Positions 1-7,945 of a stretch of DNA of 60,759 bases are shown piece after piece. The stretch is taken from positions 1 through 60,759 of the forward strand of contig DIXH01000010.1 of assembly GCA_002428605.1 (NCBI GenBank), read 5' to 3'. Positions within the stretch are counted from its first letter, which is position 1. Each line of letters opens with the position of its first letter. The stretch comes from Clostridiaceae bacterium UBA6085. Its GTDB lineage: Bacteria; Bacillota; Clostridia; Clostridiales; Clostridiaceae. The notes under the pieces were generated by a model that was given only the letters and a program-made list of their open reading frames with translations, searched no databases and was not told where the DNA came from. The translations under genes and the position numbers were made by a program.

Positions 1-78
1 GAGTGGTCGAAGGCGCACGCCTGGAAAGTGTGTATTGGGGAAACTCAATCATGGGTTCAAATCCCATCCTCTCCGCCA
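1..78 (+). tRNA. tRNA-Ser (GGA), 5' end cut by window edge
   Basis: The sequence folds as a class II tRNA. The anticodon arm is CACGC-ctGGAaa-GTGTG, a variable arm follows, the T-arm is ATGGG-TTCAAAT-CCCAT, and the acceptor 3' strand ends with an encoded CCA at 76-78. Anticodon GGA reads UCC/UCU serine codons. The first few acceptor bases lie outside the window. A tRNA-Ser directly upstream of the SRP RNA is the arrangement known from Bacillus (trnSL-Ser1 and scr), which supports both calls. Confidence 0.93.
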
Positions 79-80
79 TT

Positions 81-345
81 CCGTGCTAGATGGGGAACCA
101 GCGGTGCCCTGTAACCTGCAATCCGCTACAGCAGGGTTGAATTCCTTTCCGAGGCCCAAGGCTTCAGGGCCTGACCCATGAAAGTAACGTTGATGGATTG
201 GTCCCACGCAATGTACGGCTATGAACCTCGTCAGGACCGGAAGGTAGCAGCGATAAGTAGTTTGTGCGTGTGCCGTGGCAAACCTGTTCTGAGTTTACTG
301 CTAGGGTAACGCCTGGAACCTTTCTGTCGGAGAAAGGTGCACGGT
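81..345 (+). ncRNA. ffs: Signal recognition particle RNA (large Firmicute type, Alu plus S domain)
   Basis: The transcript starts CCGTGCTAGATGGGG and closes with GGTGCACGG, so its ends pair. It contains the SRP hallmarks: the Alu-domain stretch with GGTGCCCTGTAACC near 105-119, and the S-domain apical loop GTCAGGACCGGAAGGTAGCAG near 230-251, which binds Ffh. A length of about 265 nt matches the long scRNA of Bacillus/Clostridia, not the 114-nt 4.5S RNA of Proteobacteria. The RNA scaffolds Ffh for cotranslational targeting to FtsY and SecYEG. It starts only a few bases after the tRNA-Ser CCA, so the two are probably co-transcribed and processed apart. Confidence 0.96.
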
Positions 346-359
346 TTAATTGTACATAT

Positions 360-397
360 CCACCCATGATGGTTTATGCCATTGCGGGTGGTTTTTT
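360..397 (+). terminator. Rho-independent terminator of the tRNA-Ser/SRP RNA unit
   Basis: A CCACCC/GGGTGG stem (360-365 with 386-391) is followed by a six-T run. It lies 15 bp after the SRP RNA end. Confidence 0.85.
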
Positions 398-444
398 AAT
401 TCCCTGGATTTTCAGGTATTCATAACATGAAAAGCAAACCCTGA

Positions 445-798
445 TCAATGATTCCTCCTTGTCCTGCCGTGAAGGTGGTACCCGAGCTTTACGGAAACGA
501 AGGATATAAGTACAAGAAGCACCATATAAAGAAGGATGAGGATATAAAGTTCAGAGAACAGGAACAGGGTCAGGAACACAATTCCGGGGACGACCAGAAG
601 TATGGCTGCAGTGATATGCATTTCGGAAAAGAAGAAACCAAGCAGCAGGCCGAGCAATCCGTAAATAGCGAGTATGACCGCTATGATGACAAGCCTTTCG
701 TCCATGGCTCCATCGGAAAAAACCGAGTTCATGACTCCGAAGAAACCGAATAGCAGGCCGAGGGCGAGTGAAAGAACTGATCCCAGGAGCTTCTTCAT
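445..798 (-). CDS. Small four-helix integral membrane protein, unknown function
   Basis: The start is the ATG at 798, preceded on the minus strand by AAAGGCGG at workable spacing; an upstream in-frame TTG (825) lacks a ribosome site. The 117-residue product begins MKKLLGSVLSLALGLLFGFF and is almost entirely hydrophobic, with about four predicted membrane helices separated by a short acidic loop (DGAMDER) and a brief serine/glutamate stretch. It ends in a basic tail (HGRTRRNH), consistent with a cytosolic C terminus. No catalytic motif is visible. It resembles small putative membrane proteins common in Clostridia, but I cannot assign a family. It stands alone between the SRP RNA and a divergent hydrolase. 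Confidence 0.7.
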   Translation of the reverse strand: MKKLLGSVLSLALGLLFGFFGVMNSVFSDGAMDERLVIIAVILAIYGLLGLLLGFFFSEMHITAAILLVVPGIVFLTLFLFSELYILILLYMVLLVLISFVSVKLGYHLHGRTRRNH

Positions 799-939
799 TG
801 AGCGACCGCCTTTCAGGGCAGGCAATAGCCTTGCCGGTAATATTCACTTCAATTGTAGTATCATTTCCAGCAGGATGCAATTATCAGTAAAGCTTCCCCC
901 GATTCCTATCTGCAGGCATATCCATGAAGCCTGCGGTGA

Positions 940-948
940 TGATATAAT
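940..948 (+). promoter_or_regulatory. Extended -10 promoter for the alpha/beta hydrolase
   Basis: TGATATAAT (an extended TGn plus consensus TATAAT) lies 47 bp upstream of the start at 996. No good -35 is seen, as is common for extended -10 promoters. Confidence 0.5.
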
Positions 949-995
949 ATAGCTGTTGGAAACGTTTAGATTTCTAAGGAAATAAGGAGGGTAAC

Positions 996-1799
996 ATGAA
1001 GGAGAGGATCTTTAATTCTTTTGACGGAACAGGTCTTTTTGTAAGGAAGGACGAGGTCATGCACAAGAAGGCTGTGGTACTGATTGTACATGGGCTCTGC
1101 GAACACCTTGGAAGATACGACTATCTCACTGAGAAGCTTAACAGCAGCGGGTATTCTGTCTACAGGTTCGACCACAGAGGACATGGAAGGTCCGAGGGCA
1201 AGCGTGTATTTTATGGTACCTACAATGAGATATTCGAGGATGTCAATGCGGTGTTCGAGCTTGTGAAGTCAGAGAATCAGGGAGCAAGGGTATTCGTCAT
1301 AGGACACAGCATGGGAGGTTACGCATCCGCGCTGTTTGGAAGCCATTATCCGGGAAAGGCTGATGGTTATGTTCTTTCCGGAGCGCTTACACGGAACAAC
1401 GCCGGAGCCGGTTCTTTATTACCGCCTGATCTTCCGGCAGACACATATTTCCCCAATGAGCTCGGTGCTGGAGTATGCAGCGACCCGGAAGTGGTAGCAG
1501 CATACCAGGAGGATCCGCTTGTCGAGAAGCAGATATCTGCAGGCATGTTCTATACGATTTTTAAGGGGATAGAATACCTGAAGGGAAATCCCGGAAACTT
1601 CACAGATCCTGTATTCCTGATGCACGGCTGTGATGATGGACTGGTATCCAATTCGGATTCCAGGGAGTTTTTCGGCGAGGCAGCTTCAAACGACAAGAGC
1701 CTCAAGATCTTCTCGAAGCTTTACCATGAGATCTTCAACGAGGTCGAGAAGGATGAAGTCATAGGAGAGGCGATTGCCTGGCTTGACAAGAGGTCCTGA
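996..1799 (+). CDS. Alpha/beta hydrolase, monoacylglycerol lipase / lysophospholipase-like (Hydrolase_4)
   Basis: A 267-residue serine hydrolase. The oxyanion/strand motif DHRGHGRS is at residues 59-66 and the nucleophile elbow GHSMGG at 103-108 (Ser105). The acid is probably in the HGCDDGLV stretch and the histidine in KLYHEIFNE near the C terminus, so the catalytic triad is complete. No signal peptide is seen, so it is cytosolic. The family hydrolyses monoacylglycerols or lysophospholipids; the exact substrate is not readable. The start is fixed by AAGGAGGG upstream of the ATG. It is monocistronic, with its own promoter upstream and the hom promoter directly after its stop. Confidence 0.9.
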   Translation: MKERIFNSFDGTGLFVRKDEVMHKKAVVLIVHGLCEHLGRYDYLTEKLNSSGYSVYRFDHRGHGRSEGKRVFYGTYNEIFEDVNAVFELVKSENQGARVFVIGHSMGGYASALFGSHYPGKADGYVLSGALTRNNAGAGSLLPPDLPADTYFPNELGAGVCSDPEVVAAYQEDPLVEKQISAGMFYTIFKGIEYLKGNPGNFTDPVFLMHGCDDGLVSNSDSREFFGEAASNDKSLKIFSKLYHEIFNEVEKDEVIGEAIAWLDKRS

Positions 1800-1823
1800 G
1801 TGCTGTTTTCGTGGACAAGTGAC

Positions 1824-1851
1824 TTGCAATTACGCACACATCTGATATAAT
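1824..1851 (+). promoter_or_regulatory. Sigma-A type promoter for hom-thrB
   Basis: TTGCAA (1824-1829) and a perfect TATAAT (1846-1851) are separated by 16 bp. The predicted start near 1858 leaves an untranslated leader of about 140 nt before hom. Confidence 0.65.
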
Positions 1852-1857
1852 TAAAAA

Positions 1858-1999
1858 AATCGGAGAGTCGGAAGGCCTCTGGTTGCACGGATAAAGCGAT
1901 AATTAGAATTGATGAAACGTGTGGACATGGTACAGGCAGCGCAAGGTAATACCTTTAGCTGCCTGCTTCTTCATGGTCCTGCGGGATGGGGAGTGTAAC
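1858..1999 (+). promoter_or_regulatory. Structured 5' leader of hom, class not recognised
   Basis: The leader contains an extended stem-loop. AGGCAGC (1934-1940) pairs with GCTGCCT (1958-1964). An inner AAGGT/ACCTT stem (1943-1947 with 1951-1955) lies inside it, and imperfect outer pairing of GGACATG (1923-1929) with CATGGTCC (1972-1979) extends it. The T-box antiterminator motif and the lysine and SAM-I riboswitch consensus motifs are not visible. A translation- or attenuation-type control of threonine synthesis is possible, but this is inference. Confidence 0.4.
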
Positions 2000-3295
2000 A
2001 TGGATCATGTAAGAGTCGGCCTGGTAGGACTGGGTACTGTAGGAACTGGAGTTTACAAGATGCTCCAGGAGAACAAGGACATCATCACAAAGAAAGTCGG
2101 CAAGGAGATCAGGATAGAGAAGATCCTTGTAAGGAACAGGGACAAGGAAAGGGATCCGGAAATACCTTCAGGGCTCATTACGTTTGACCCGGGTGATATC
2201 CTCGAGAATGATGATATAGACATAGTTATCGAGGTCATGGGAAGTGTTGACCTTGCAATGGACTACATCAAAAGGGCGCTTTCTTCAAAGAAGCAGGTAA
2301 TAACAGCAAACAAGGACCTCATCGCACTTCATGAGGAAGAGCTTTCCGAGCTTGCACATATGAATGGAAGGGACCTGTATTTCGAGGCTTCAGTTGCCGG
2401 AGGCATTCCCATAATAGGGACACTGAAGGAAGACCTGGCTGGAAACAAGATCAGAAAGATAATGGGAATAATAAACGGAACCACCAACTACATACTTACC
2501 AGGATGACCAAAGAGGGAAAGAGCTACGAGGATGTATTGAAGGATGCCGTGGCACTTGGCTATGCCGAAAGCGATCCGACAGCTGATGTAGAAGGACTTG
2601 ATGCTGCAAGGAAGATAGCGATCCTTGGCACGATCGCCTTCGATACGAAGATAACCTTCAATGACGTTTACGTTGAGGGAATCACAAAAATAACCAAGGA
2701 TGACATAAAGTACGCTGATGAGCTTGGCTATGTCGTCAAGCTGCTTGGAATAGGCATGAATGTTGACGATAAGGCTGAAGCTAGAGTCCATCCTGTTTTC
2801 ATACCAAAGGACCATCCGCTGGCAGCTGTCAATGATGTCTTCAATGCAATCTTCGTGGAGGGCAATGCCGTAGGCGAGACCATGTTCTACGGACGAGGTG
2901 CAGGAGAGCTTCCGACCGCAAGTGCGGTAATTGGCGACCTTATGAAGGCCACCAGGGACTTCATCAACGACACCATGGGTTCAAGCTACAGGAAGATAGT
3001 GAAGCGAAAGGAAATCAAGGACATATCCGAGGTTGACACCGCATTCTATACAAGGATGAAGGTTAAGGACATACCGGGAGTATTCGCGAAGATCGCTACT
3101 GTATTCGGCGACCACGGAGTGAGCATCGCCCTGGTCAGGCAGCAGTACAGGGATGACAGCGGAGTCGCTGAGATAGTCCTTGTAACCCATAAGGTCCAGG
3201 AGAAGAATGTCAGGGATTCGCTCGCGGCTATCGAAAAGCTTGATGTGGTGGAGAAAGTTACAAGTGTCATCAGGGTAGAAGAAGGAAAGAGATAA
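2000..3295 (+). CDS. hom: Homoserine dehydrogenase with C-terminal ACT domain
   Basis: Reduces aspartate-4-semialdehyde to homoserine with NAD(P)H, the branch step towards threonine and methionine. The start is set at ATG 2000, with GGGGAG nine bases upstream; upstream codons in frame do not resemble the family. The 431-residue protein has an N-terminal Rossmann motif GLGTVG (10-15), the ANKDLIA segment, and the signature region GGIPIIGTLKEDLAGN followed by MGIINGTTNYIL. An ACT regulatory domain occupies about the last 80 residues (beginning DIPGVFAKIATVFGDHGVSI), so threonine feedback is likely. Length and domain order are those of the Bacillus/Clostridium enzyme. thrB follows after 83 bp in the same direction. 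Confidence 0.96.
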   Translation: MDHVRVGLVGLGTVGTGVYKMLQENKDIITKKVGKEIRIEKILVRNRDKERDPEIPSGLITFDPGDILENDDIDIVIEVMGSVDLAMDYIKRALSSKKQVITANKDLIALHEEELSELAHMNGRDLYFEASVAGGIPIIGTLKEDLAGNKIRKIMGIINGTTNYILTRMTKEGKSYEDVLKDAVALGYAESDPTADVEGLDAARKIAILGTIAFDTKITFNDVYVEGITKITKDDIKYADELGYVVKLLGIGMNVDDKAEARVHPVFIPKDHPLAAVNDVFNAIFVEGNAVGETMFYGRGAGELPTASAVIGDLMKATRDFINDTMGSSYRKIVKRKEIKDISEVDTAFYTRMKVKDIPGVFAKIATVFGDHGVSIALVRQQYRDDSGVAEIVLVTHKVQEKNVRDSLAAIEKLDVVEKVTSVIRVEEGKR

Positions 3296-3378
3296 GTTGC
3301 CTGGCATAGGATTATAGATAAGGGAAGTAAGATATTGGCGGAGCTGTGGAATCTTTAAGGCTTCGCATGGAGGTAGGA

Positions 3379-4278
3379 ATGGTAAGGGTAATCGTACCAG
3401 CGACGACTGCTAATTTAGGGCCGGGGTTCGATACTATGGGACTGGCGCTTGACATGTACACGGAAGTCATCATGGAAGCAGGCGGGGAAGGGATAAGGAT
3501 AACATCAGAGGGTGAGGGCAGTGAAGAGCTCTCGAGCTCTGAAGACAATCTTATTTACAAGTGTGCAAAAAAGCTGTTTGATTCAGTGGAGTACGAGCCT
3601 AAGGGGCTGTCGCTAAGGATAATCAACGGGATACCCCTTTCGAGGGGGCTGGGAAGCAGTGCTTCAGCAATCATTGCTGGGCTGCTTGCTGCAAGGGAGA
3701 TATCCGCTGCAAACATTTCGGACTATGAGCTCCTGAAGATGGCTACTGAAGTCGAAGGACATCCTGATAATGTCGCTCCTGCACTGTTTGGAGGCTTCGT
3801 CCTCAGCAGGATGGAGGGCAAGGAGATAATCTACAGGAAGATAGATGTTGATGACAAGCTGCTAGCTGTGGTAGCAATCCCTGAATTTGAACTGCCTACG
3901 GAAAAATCAAGGGCGATACTTCCGAGGACAGTAAGCAGGGAGGATGCCATTTTTAACATCGGAAATGCATCTCTCCTAGTATATTCTCTCCTCATGAAGG
4001 ATTACAGCCTTCTCAGAAAAGCCATGAACGACAGGCTTCACGAACCTTACAGGATGCCGCTGGTACCCGGTCTAGAGGAGGTCAAGAGAAGAGCTCTCGG
4101 AGCAGGTGCTTTCTCAGCTGCCCTCAGCGGAGCAGGTCCCACGGTAATTGCATTCGCTGACGAACATAACTCGGAATCTGTAAGGGCAGCAATGGAAGAG
4201 GGATTCAGAAGCGCAGGTATCGATTCTGATGTGAGGATCCTGAACCTTCAGAACAAGGGCGCAATAGTATACAGATGA
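3379..4278 (+). CDS. thrB: Homoserine kinase (GHMP kinase)
   Basis: Phosphorylates homoserine with ATP to O-phosphohomoserine. The start is chosen at ATG 3379 because GGAGG lies 5 bp upstream; an in-frame GTG at 3346 and an ATG at 3367 lack a proper site. The product is 299 residues, the family's normal size. The N terminus MVRVIVPATTANLGPGFDTM is the classic ThrB opening, and the GHMP ATP loop GLGSSAS is at residues 90-96. A C-terminal glycine-rich motif (ALSGAGPTVIAF) completes the fold. It forms a unit with hom; thrC and asd are not in the window. A strong bidirectional terminator follows at once. Confidence 0.96.
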   Translation: MVRVIVPATTANLGPGFDTMGLALDMYTEVIMEAGGEGIRITSEGEGSEELSSSEDNLIYKCAKKLFDSVEYEPKGLSLRIINGIPLSRGLGSSASAIIAGLLAAREISAANISDYELLKMATEVEGHPDNVAPALFGGFVLSRMEGKEIIYRKIDVDDKLLAVVAIPEFELPTEKSRAILPRTVSREDAIFNIGNASLLVYSLLMKDYSLLRKAMNDRLHEPYRMPLVPGLEEVKRRALGAGAFSAALSGAGPTVIAFADEHNSESVRAAMEEGFRSAGIDSDVRILNLQNKGAIVYR

Positions 4279-4326
4279 AAATACCGGTGCCGGGCAATCT
4301 TCAGACTGCCCGGCACCGGTATTTTC
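4277..4326. terminator. Bidirectional terminator between thrB and a convergent gene
   Basis: A perfect 20-bp inverted repeat (4277-4296 with 4307-4326) has a 10-nt loop. It is flanked by A-rich left and T-rich right ends, so it can act on both strands. It overlaps the thrB stop and abuts the stop of the minus-strand gene. Confidence 0.93.
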
Positions 4327-4965
4327 CTATAGGCTTGTAATTATTGTCACTGCTGATGGCAGTACTACACCGAATGTGCTGATGAATTGCATTACAGCAT
4401 TCTTGTAAGCTTCAACTGCGGTATTTGTGATACCCATGAATGTTCCGTCTTCGGCCATCTCGTTGGCTATGGCTGCTATAACATTTCCATTCTCGGTAAG
4501 TCTCCTGATTTCAATTTTCCTTAAGGCCATGTTGGCTACAGCTGGAGCATCCTTGACCTCGGTATCCTCTTCCTCGATTTCCTCAGCAGCTTCTTCAGCA
4601 TCTTCGGTCTTTACAACTTCAGGATGAGCAGCGACATACTCGTCAATGAATCCTATGACTGCAGCCTTGTAAGCCTCAGCATCTGTCTTCGGGATTCCTT
4701 CGAACGATGAGTCTTCACCCATGGCTTCAGATACCGCAGCGATTATGTTGCCGGCATCCCTCACCTTTTCGATCCCTGCTTCCCTGATGTACTCATTTGC
4801 GACTGCAGGGGCTGCCTTCGCAGGCGTCTTTTCCTCCTGCTTCATTACCTTTACAGGCCTGTTCTCGTTCTTCACGGTTTTTGCATACGCCTCAGTTGTG
4901 TTAAGAGACATTGTTGCTCCAAAGGCAAGGAGCGCGAGGAGCACTGCTCCGACTATCTTCTTCAT
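4327..4965 (-). CDS. Secreted protein with two tandem copies of a ~58-residue domain, unknown function
   Basis: The 212-residue product begins with a Sec signal peptide (MKKIVGAVLLALLAFGATMS, probable cleavage after AYA near residue 28). The mature part has a Lys/Glu/Pro-rich linker and then two clear repeats, residues 53-110 and 141-198. Both contain APAVAN, a helix with GN(I/V)IAA(V/I), an acidic turn (GEDSSFEGIP or AEDGTFMGIT) and (E)AYK(A/N)AV. The repeats are joined by a very acidic segment rich in Glu. No enzyme motif is visible. I do not recognise the family; an exported helical binding or stress protein is possible. It is a single gene ending at the shared terminator with thrB. Confidence 0.75.
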   Translation of the reverse strand: MKKIVGAVLLALLAFGATMSLNTTEAYAKTVKNENRPVKVMKQEEKTPAKAAPAVANEYIREAGIEKVRDAGNIIAAVSEAMGEDSSFEGIPKTDAEAYKAAVIGFIDEYVAAHPEVVKTEDAEEAAEEIEEEDTEVKDAPAVANMALRKIEIRRLTENGNVIAAIANEMAEDGTFMGITNTAVEAYKNAVMQFISTFGVVLPSAVTIITSL

Positions 4966-5073
4966 GTAATCATCTCGCTTTCTTTATTTGGTAACTTAAT
5001 GATAAACCCCACTTGTGAAATTAGTGTGAAGGAAGGCTTGAAAATGAAAGGGTTCGGCAAGGTTTCGTTCATC

Positions 5074-5125
5074 AATCTTCGACACCGTGGCTTTGTGATG
5101 TGATAATCTTCGACAATCGTGGCTT
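5074..5125 (+). repeat. Pair of 20-21 nt direct repeats upstream of dnaX
   Basis: Copy 1 (5074-5093) and copy 2 (5105-5125) share AATCTTCGACA, then two or three variable bases, then GTGGCTT. The period is 31 bp. They lie 95-145 bp before the dnaX start, ahead of a TATAAT at 5171-5176. Function unknown; two copies are too few for a CRISPR. Confidence 0.6.
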
Positions 5126-5217
5126 GAACTGAATTGGCTTAAGTACGGGATAAACTGCTGGAAAATATAGTATAATATATGTTGACTAAGTAATAGGGAC
5201 GAATGGAAGGTGAATCC

Positions 5218-6861
5218 ATGGCATACACAGCGCTGTACAGGGAATGGAGACCAAAGGTCTTCAGCGATGTTATAGGACAGGAACATATAACCACTACCCT
5301 GATCAATGAGATCAAGGCTGGCAGGATAGGACATGCATACCTCTTCAGCGGAACGAGGGGAACAGGAAAGACCACCTGTGCCAAGATAATGGCTAAGGCT
5401 CTTAACTGCATAGACCTGAAGGACGGAGAGCCCTGCAACGTCTGTCACATGTGCAGGAAGATCGACTCAGGCCTTTCGCTTGATGTCATCGAGCAGGACG
5501 CTGCGACCAACAACAAGGTAGATGACATAAGGGAGCTTGTGGATGAGGTACAGTACCCGCCACATGAGGGGAAATACAAGGTATACATTTTGGATGAGGT
5601 ACATATGCTGTCTACAGGAGCTGTAAATGCATTCCTTAAGACACTTGAGGAACCGCCCTCGCATGTGGTATTCATATTGGCTACTACAGATCCGCAGAAG
5701 CTTCCTGTAACTATTCTCTCGAGATGCCAGAGGTTTGATTTCAAGCGCATCAGGTATGAGGAGATCGGCAAAAGACTAAGGCTTATAGCAGACAGAAAGG
5801 GCATTTACGCAGAAGACAAGAGTCTCGAGCTGATAGCCCGCGTATCCGATGGAGCCATGAGGGATGCTCTCAGCATGATGGACCAGGCAATAAGCATGGG
5901 TGAGGGAAAGCTTGACTATGAAGAGGTCCTGGACATGCTGGGCCTTTCAGGAACCGAGAACCTGTTCAGGATCTCTGAGGCCATCCTGAAGAAGGATGTC
6001 AGGAATGCCATACAGATACTGGATGAAGTTGTGGATGGGGGAAAAGACCCATATGGCTTCACAAAGGACCTTGTGCTGCATTTCAGGAACATACTTGTAG
6101 CCAAGATAATGCCTGATCCTGAGCAGGTCATTGACATGACAAGGGAAGATATCGAGCTTCTGAAGATTCAGGGCGACCTAACCGGAAATGAGATGATCAC
6201 CAAAGCCATAAGACTGCTCCAGGAAGCTGAGGAGCAGGCTAAGTTCAGCAAGCAGTCCAGGATCTATCTTGAACTTGCAATAATTAACCTTACCAAGACT
6301 GAGCTTGATTCATCAAGGGAATCGATGCTGAGCAGGATATCCTTGCTTGAAGACTATATAAGGAGCGGCAACCTTAAGCCTGCAGCAAAAGCAGAGGTGA
6401 AGGCTGAACCAAAGCAGGGAGCTTCAAAAAGCCAGACGCTGTCCGGACCTGAAGACCTGAAGGTGATGAAGGAAGCTGTGAGGATCAATGAAGACATATT
6501 CAATGATGATTGCAAGGTAACTCTTGATATGGTCAAAAGAAGCTGGAAAGAAATCATGGAGGCGCTGAAGGCAAGAAGGCAGATGATAATCCAGGCCTCC
6601 GTGATCGTCGGCAGTCCCATGAAATGTGACAGGGGTGTCATTGAGGTCAGGTTTGCAAAGGAATACTCCTTCAACAAGAAGAGACTTGAGAAAAAGGAGT
6701 ACAGGGATGTACTTGAGGATACTGCAGCGGCGATACTCGGTGAAAAGGTGAAGTTCAGGTTCTCTGTCGAGGGAGAAAAGGAACGGGAACCGGAGGAAGC
6801 AGGTAAGGCTACCCTTGCAGAATCACTTCAGGGAACCGGAGTCGAGATTGTAGATGAATAG
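5218..6861 (+). CDS. dnaX: DNA polymerase III subunits gamma/tau (clamp-loader ATPase)
   Basis: The clamp-loader motor that loads the beta sliding clamp. The start is ATG 5218, with GGAAGG seven bases upstream; an in-frame ATG at 5203 would leave no ribosome site. The 547-residue protein opens MAYTALYREWRP. Walker A GTRGTGKT is at 45-52, zinc-ligand cysteines at 64, 73, 76 and 79, Walker B DEVH near 126-129, and the arginine-finger motif SRC at 168-170. The C-terminal part after about residue 370 is the variable tau-like region. No convincing frameshift signal for a separate gamma form is seen. It heads the conserved dnaX-ybaB-recR block. Confidence 0.97.
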   Translation: MAYTALYREWRPKVFSDVIGQEHITTTLINEIKAGRIGHAYLFSGTRGTGKTTCAKIMAKALNCIDLKDGEPCNVCHMCRKIDSGLSLDVIEQDAATNNKVDDIRELVDEVQYPPHEGKYKVYILDEVHMLSTGAVNAFLKTLEEPPSHVVFILATTDPQKLPVTILSRCQRFDFKRIRYEEIGKRLRLIADRKGIYAEDKSLELIARVSDGAMRDALSMMDQAISMGEGKLDYEEVLDMLGLSGTENLFRISEAILKKDVRNAIQILDEVVDGGKDPYGFTKDLVLHFRNILVAKIMPDPEQVIDMTREDIELLKIQGDLTGNEMITKAIRLLQEAEEQAKFSKQSRIYLELAIINLTKTELDSSRESMLSRISLLEDYIRSGNLKPAAKAEVKAEPKQGASKSQTLSGPEDLKVMKEAVRINEDIFNDDCKVTLDMVKRSWKEIMEALKARRQMIIQASVIVGSPMKCDRGVIEVRFAKEYSFNKKRLEKKEYRDVLEDTAAAILGEKVKFRFSVEGEKEREPEEAGKATLAESLQGTGVEIVDE

Positions 6862-6877
6862 AAATTTATAGTATAAT
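6848..6877 (+). promoter_or_regulatory. Internal promoter for ybaB-recR
   Basis: TTGTAG (6848-6853) and a consensus TATAAT (6872-6877) are 18 bp apart, overlapping the dnaX stop. This would let ybaB-recR be expressed apart from dnaX. Confidence 0.5.
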
Positions 6878-6906
6878 GTATCGAAAGAAATTTTGGAGGT
6901 ATTGAA

Positions 6907-7239
6907 ATGGCAAAGGGATTCCCGGGAATGGGTGGAGGAAATATGAACGCACTGCTCAAGCAGGCGCAGAAGATGCAGAAGCAGATCGAGGATGCGCAAA
7001 AGGAGCTTGAAACCAAGGAATATGAGTTTTCGATAGGCGGTGGGGCTTGCTCCGTAAAGGCGAATGGCAAGAAGGTAATAACCGAGATAAAGCTTCTGCC
7101 CGAGGCTGTTGACCCTGAGGATGTGGAAACACTTGAGGACATGATACTGGCAGCTGTCAACAATGTACTTGGAATGGTCGACGAAGAGAAGGAAAAGGTC
7201 ATGGGCAAACTGACCGGAGGCATGCCTGGAATGTTCTAG
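6907..7239 (+). CDS. ybaB: YbaB/EbfC family nucleoid-associated protein
   Basis: A 110-residue protein with the family's Gly/Met-rich opening (GFPGMGGGNMNALLKQAQ), a long amphipathic helix (residues about 13-40) and the beta-hairpin core with GGACSVKANGKK. The family forms dimers that bind DNA and is nearly always encoded between dnaX and recR in Firmicutes, as here. TTGGAGG lies nine bases before the ATG. The exact cellular role is not firmly established even in model organisms. Confidence 0.95.
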   Translation: MAKGFPGMGGGNMNALLKQAQKMQKQIEDAQKELETKEYEFSIGGGACSVKANGKKVITEIKLLPEAVDPEDVETLEDMILAAVNNVLGMVDEEKEKVMGKLTGGMPGMF

Positions 7240-7252
7240 GCAGAGGTGATTG

Positions 7253-7849
7253 ATGGATTTTTACCCGATTGCGATCGAGAAGCTTATCGAGGAATTCGCA
7301 AAGCTACCCGGTATAGGCTACAAGACAGCGCAAAGGCTAACGCTGTATGTTCTCAATCTTCCCCAGGAAGAGGTTAGGGAATTTGCGGAAGCTCTTATCA
7401 AGGCAAGGGGAACGATCAAGTACTGCTCGACCTGCGGTAACTTTACTGACAAGGATCCCTGTGCGATATGCAGCAATCCCAGCAGAGATCATGATACAAT
7501 CTGCGTCATTGAGCAGCCAAAGGATATCATGTCTCTTGAAAGAGTCAGGGAGTTCAATGGTGTCTACCATGTCCTCCACGGTACCATAAGTCCTATGGCC
7601 GGCAGAGGGCCAGAAGATATCAGGATCAAGGAGCTCGTCAGAAGGATGTCCGGAAACATCAAGGAAGTCATCGTAGCGACAAACCCTACAATAGAAGGCG
7701 AAGCTACGGCGATGTACATCTCAAGGGTCCTGAAGCCGCTTGAAGTGAAGGTGACAAGGATAGCTTCCGGAATGCCTGTTGGCGGTGACCTTGAATATGC
7801 TGATGAAGTCACTTTATCGAAGGCGCTGGAAGGAAGAAAAGAGATCTAA
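7253..7849 (+). CDS. recR: Recombination mediator RecR
   Basis: Works with RecF and RecO to load RecA on single-stranded gaps. The start ATG 7253 follows GAGGTGAT; a TTG three bases earlier is less likely. The 198-residue length is canonical. The helix-hairpin-helix LPGIGYKTAQRL is at 18-29, the four-cysteine zinc finger at 58, 61, 70 and 73, and the Toprim domain begins near residue 80, followed by the conserved C-terminal DLEYADEVTLSKALEGR. It sits 13 bp after ybaB and a terminator follows. Confidence 0.97.
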   Translation: MDFYPIAIEKLIEEFAKLPGIGYKTAQRLTLYVLNLPQEEVREFAEALIKARGTIKYCSTCGNFTDKDPCAICSNPSRDHDTICVIEQPKDIMSLERVREFNGVYHVLHGTISPMAGRGPEDIRIKELVRRMSGNIKEVIVATNPTIEGEATAMYISRVLKPLEVKVTRIASGMPVGGDLEYADEVTLSKALEGRKEI

Positions 7850-7914
7850 ATTGCTTTAAAATTTTATATAGAGACTAAACTGCCATCATGAATGGCATGA
7901 GCAGTGGATATTAG

Positions 7915-7945
7915 AAGCGGTGGACCGGTTGGTCCGCCGCTTTTA
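7915..7945 (+). terminator. Terminator after recR
   Basis: AGCGG(T)GGACC pairs with GGTCC(G)CCGCT around a GGTT loop, followed by a short T run. Confidence 0.85.

Noticed and set aside
1858..1999. T-box or SAM/lysine riboswitch upstream of hom
   Set aside because: No GGTGGNACCGCG antiterminator motif and no conserved SAM-I or L-box core elements; kept only as an unclassified structured leader.
5074..5125. CRISPR-like repeats
   Set aside because: Only two copies with an 11-base spacer and no cas genes anywhere in the window.
6300..6500. Programmed frameshift in dnaX giving a gamma form
   Set aside because: Only a short A run without a slippery heptamer plus stem of the known type.
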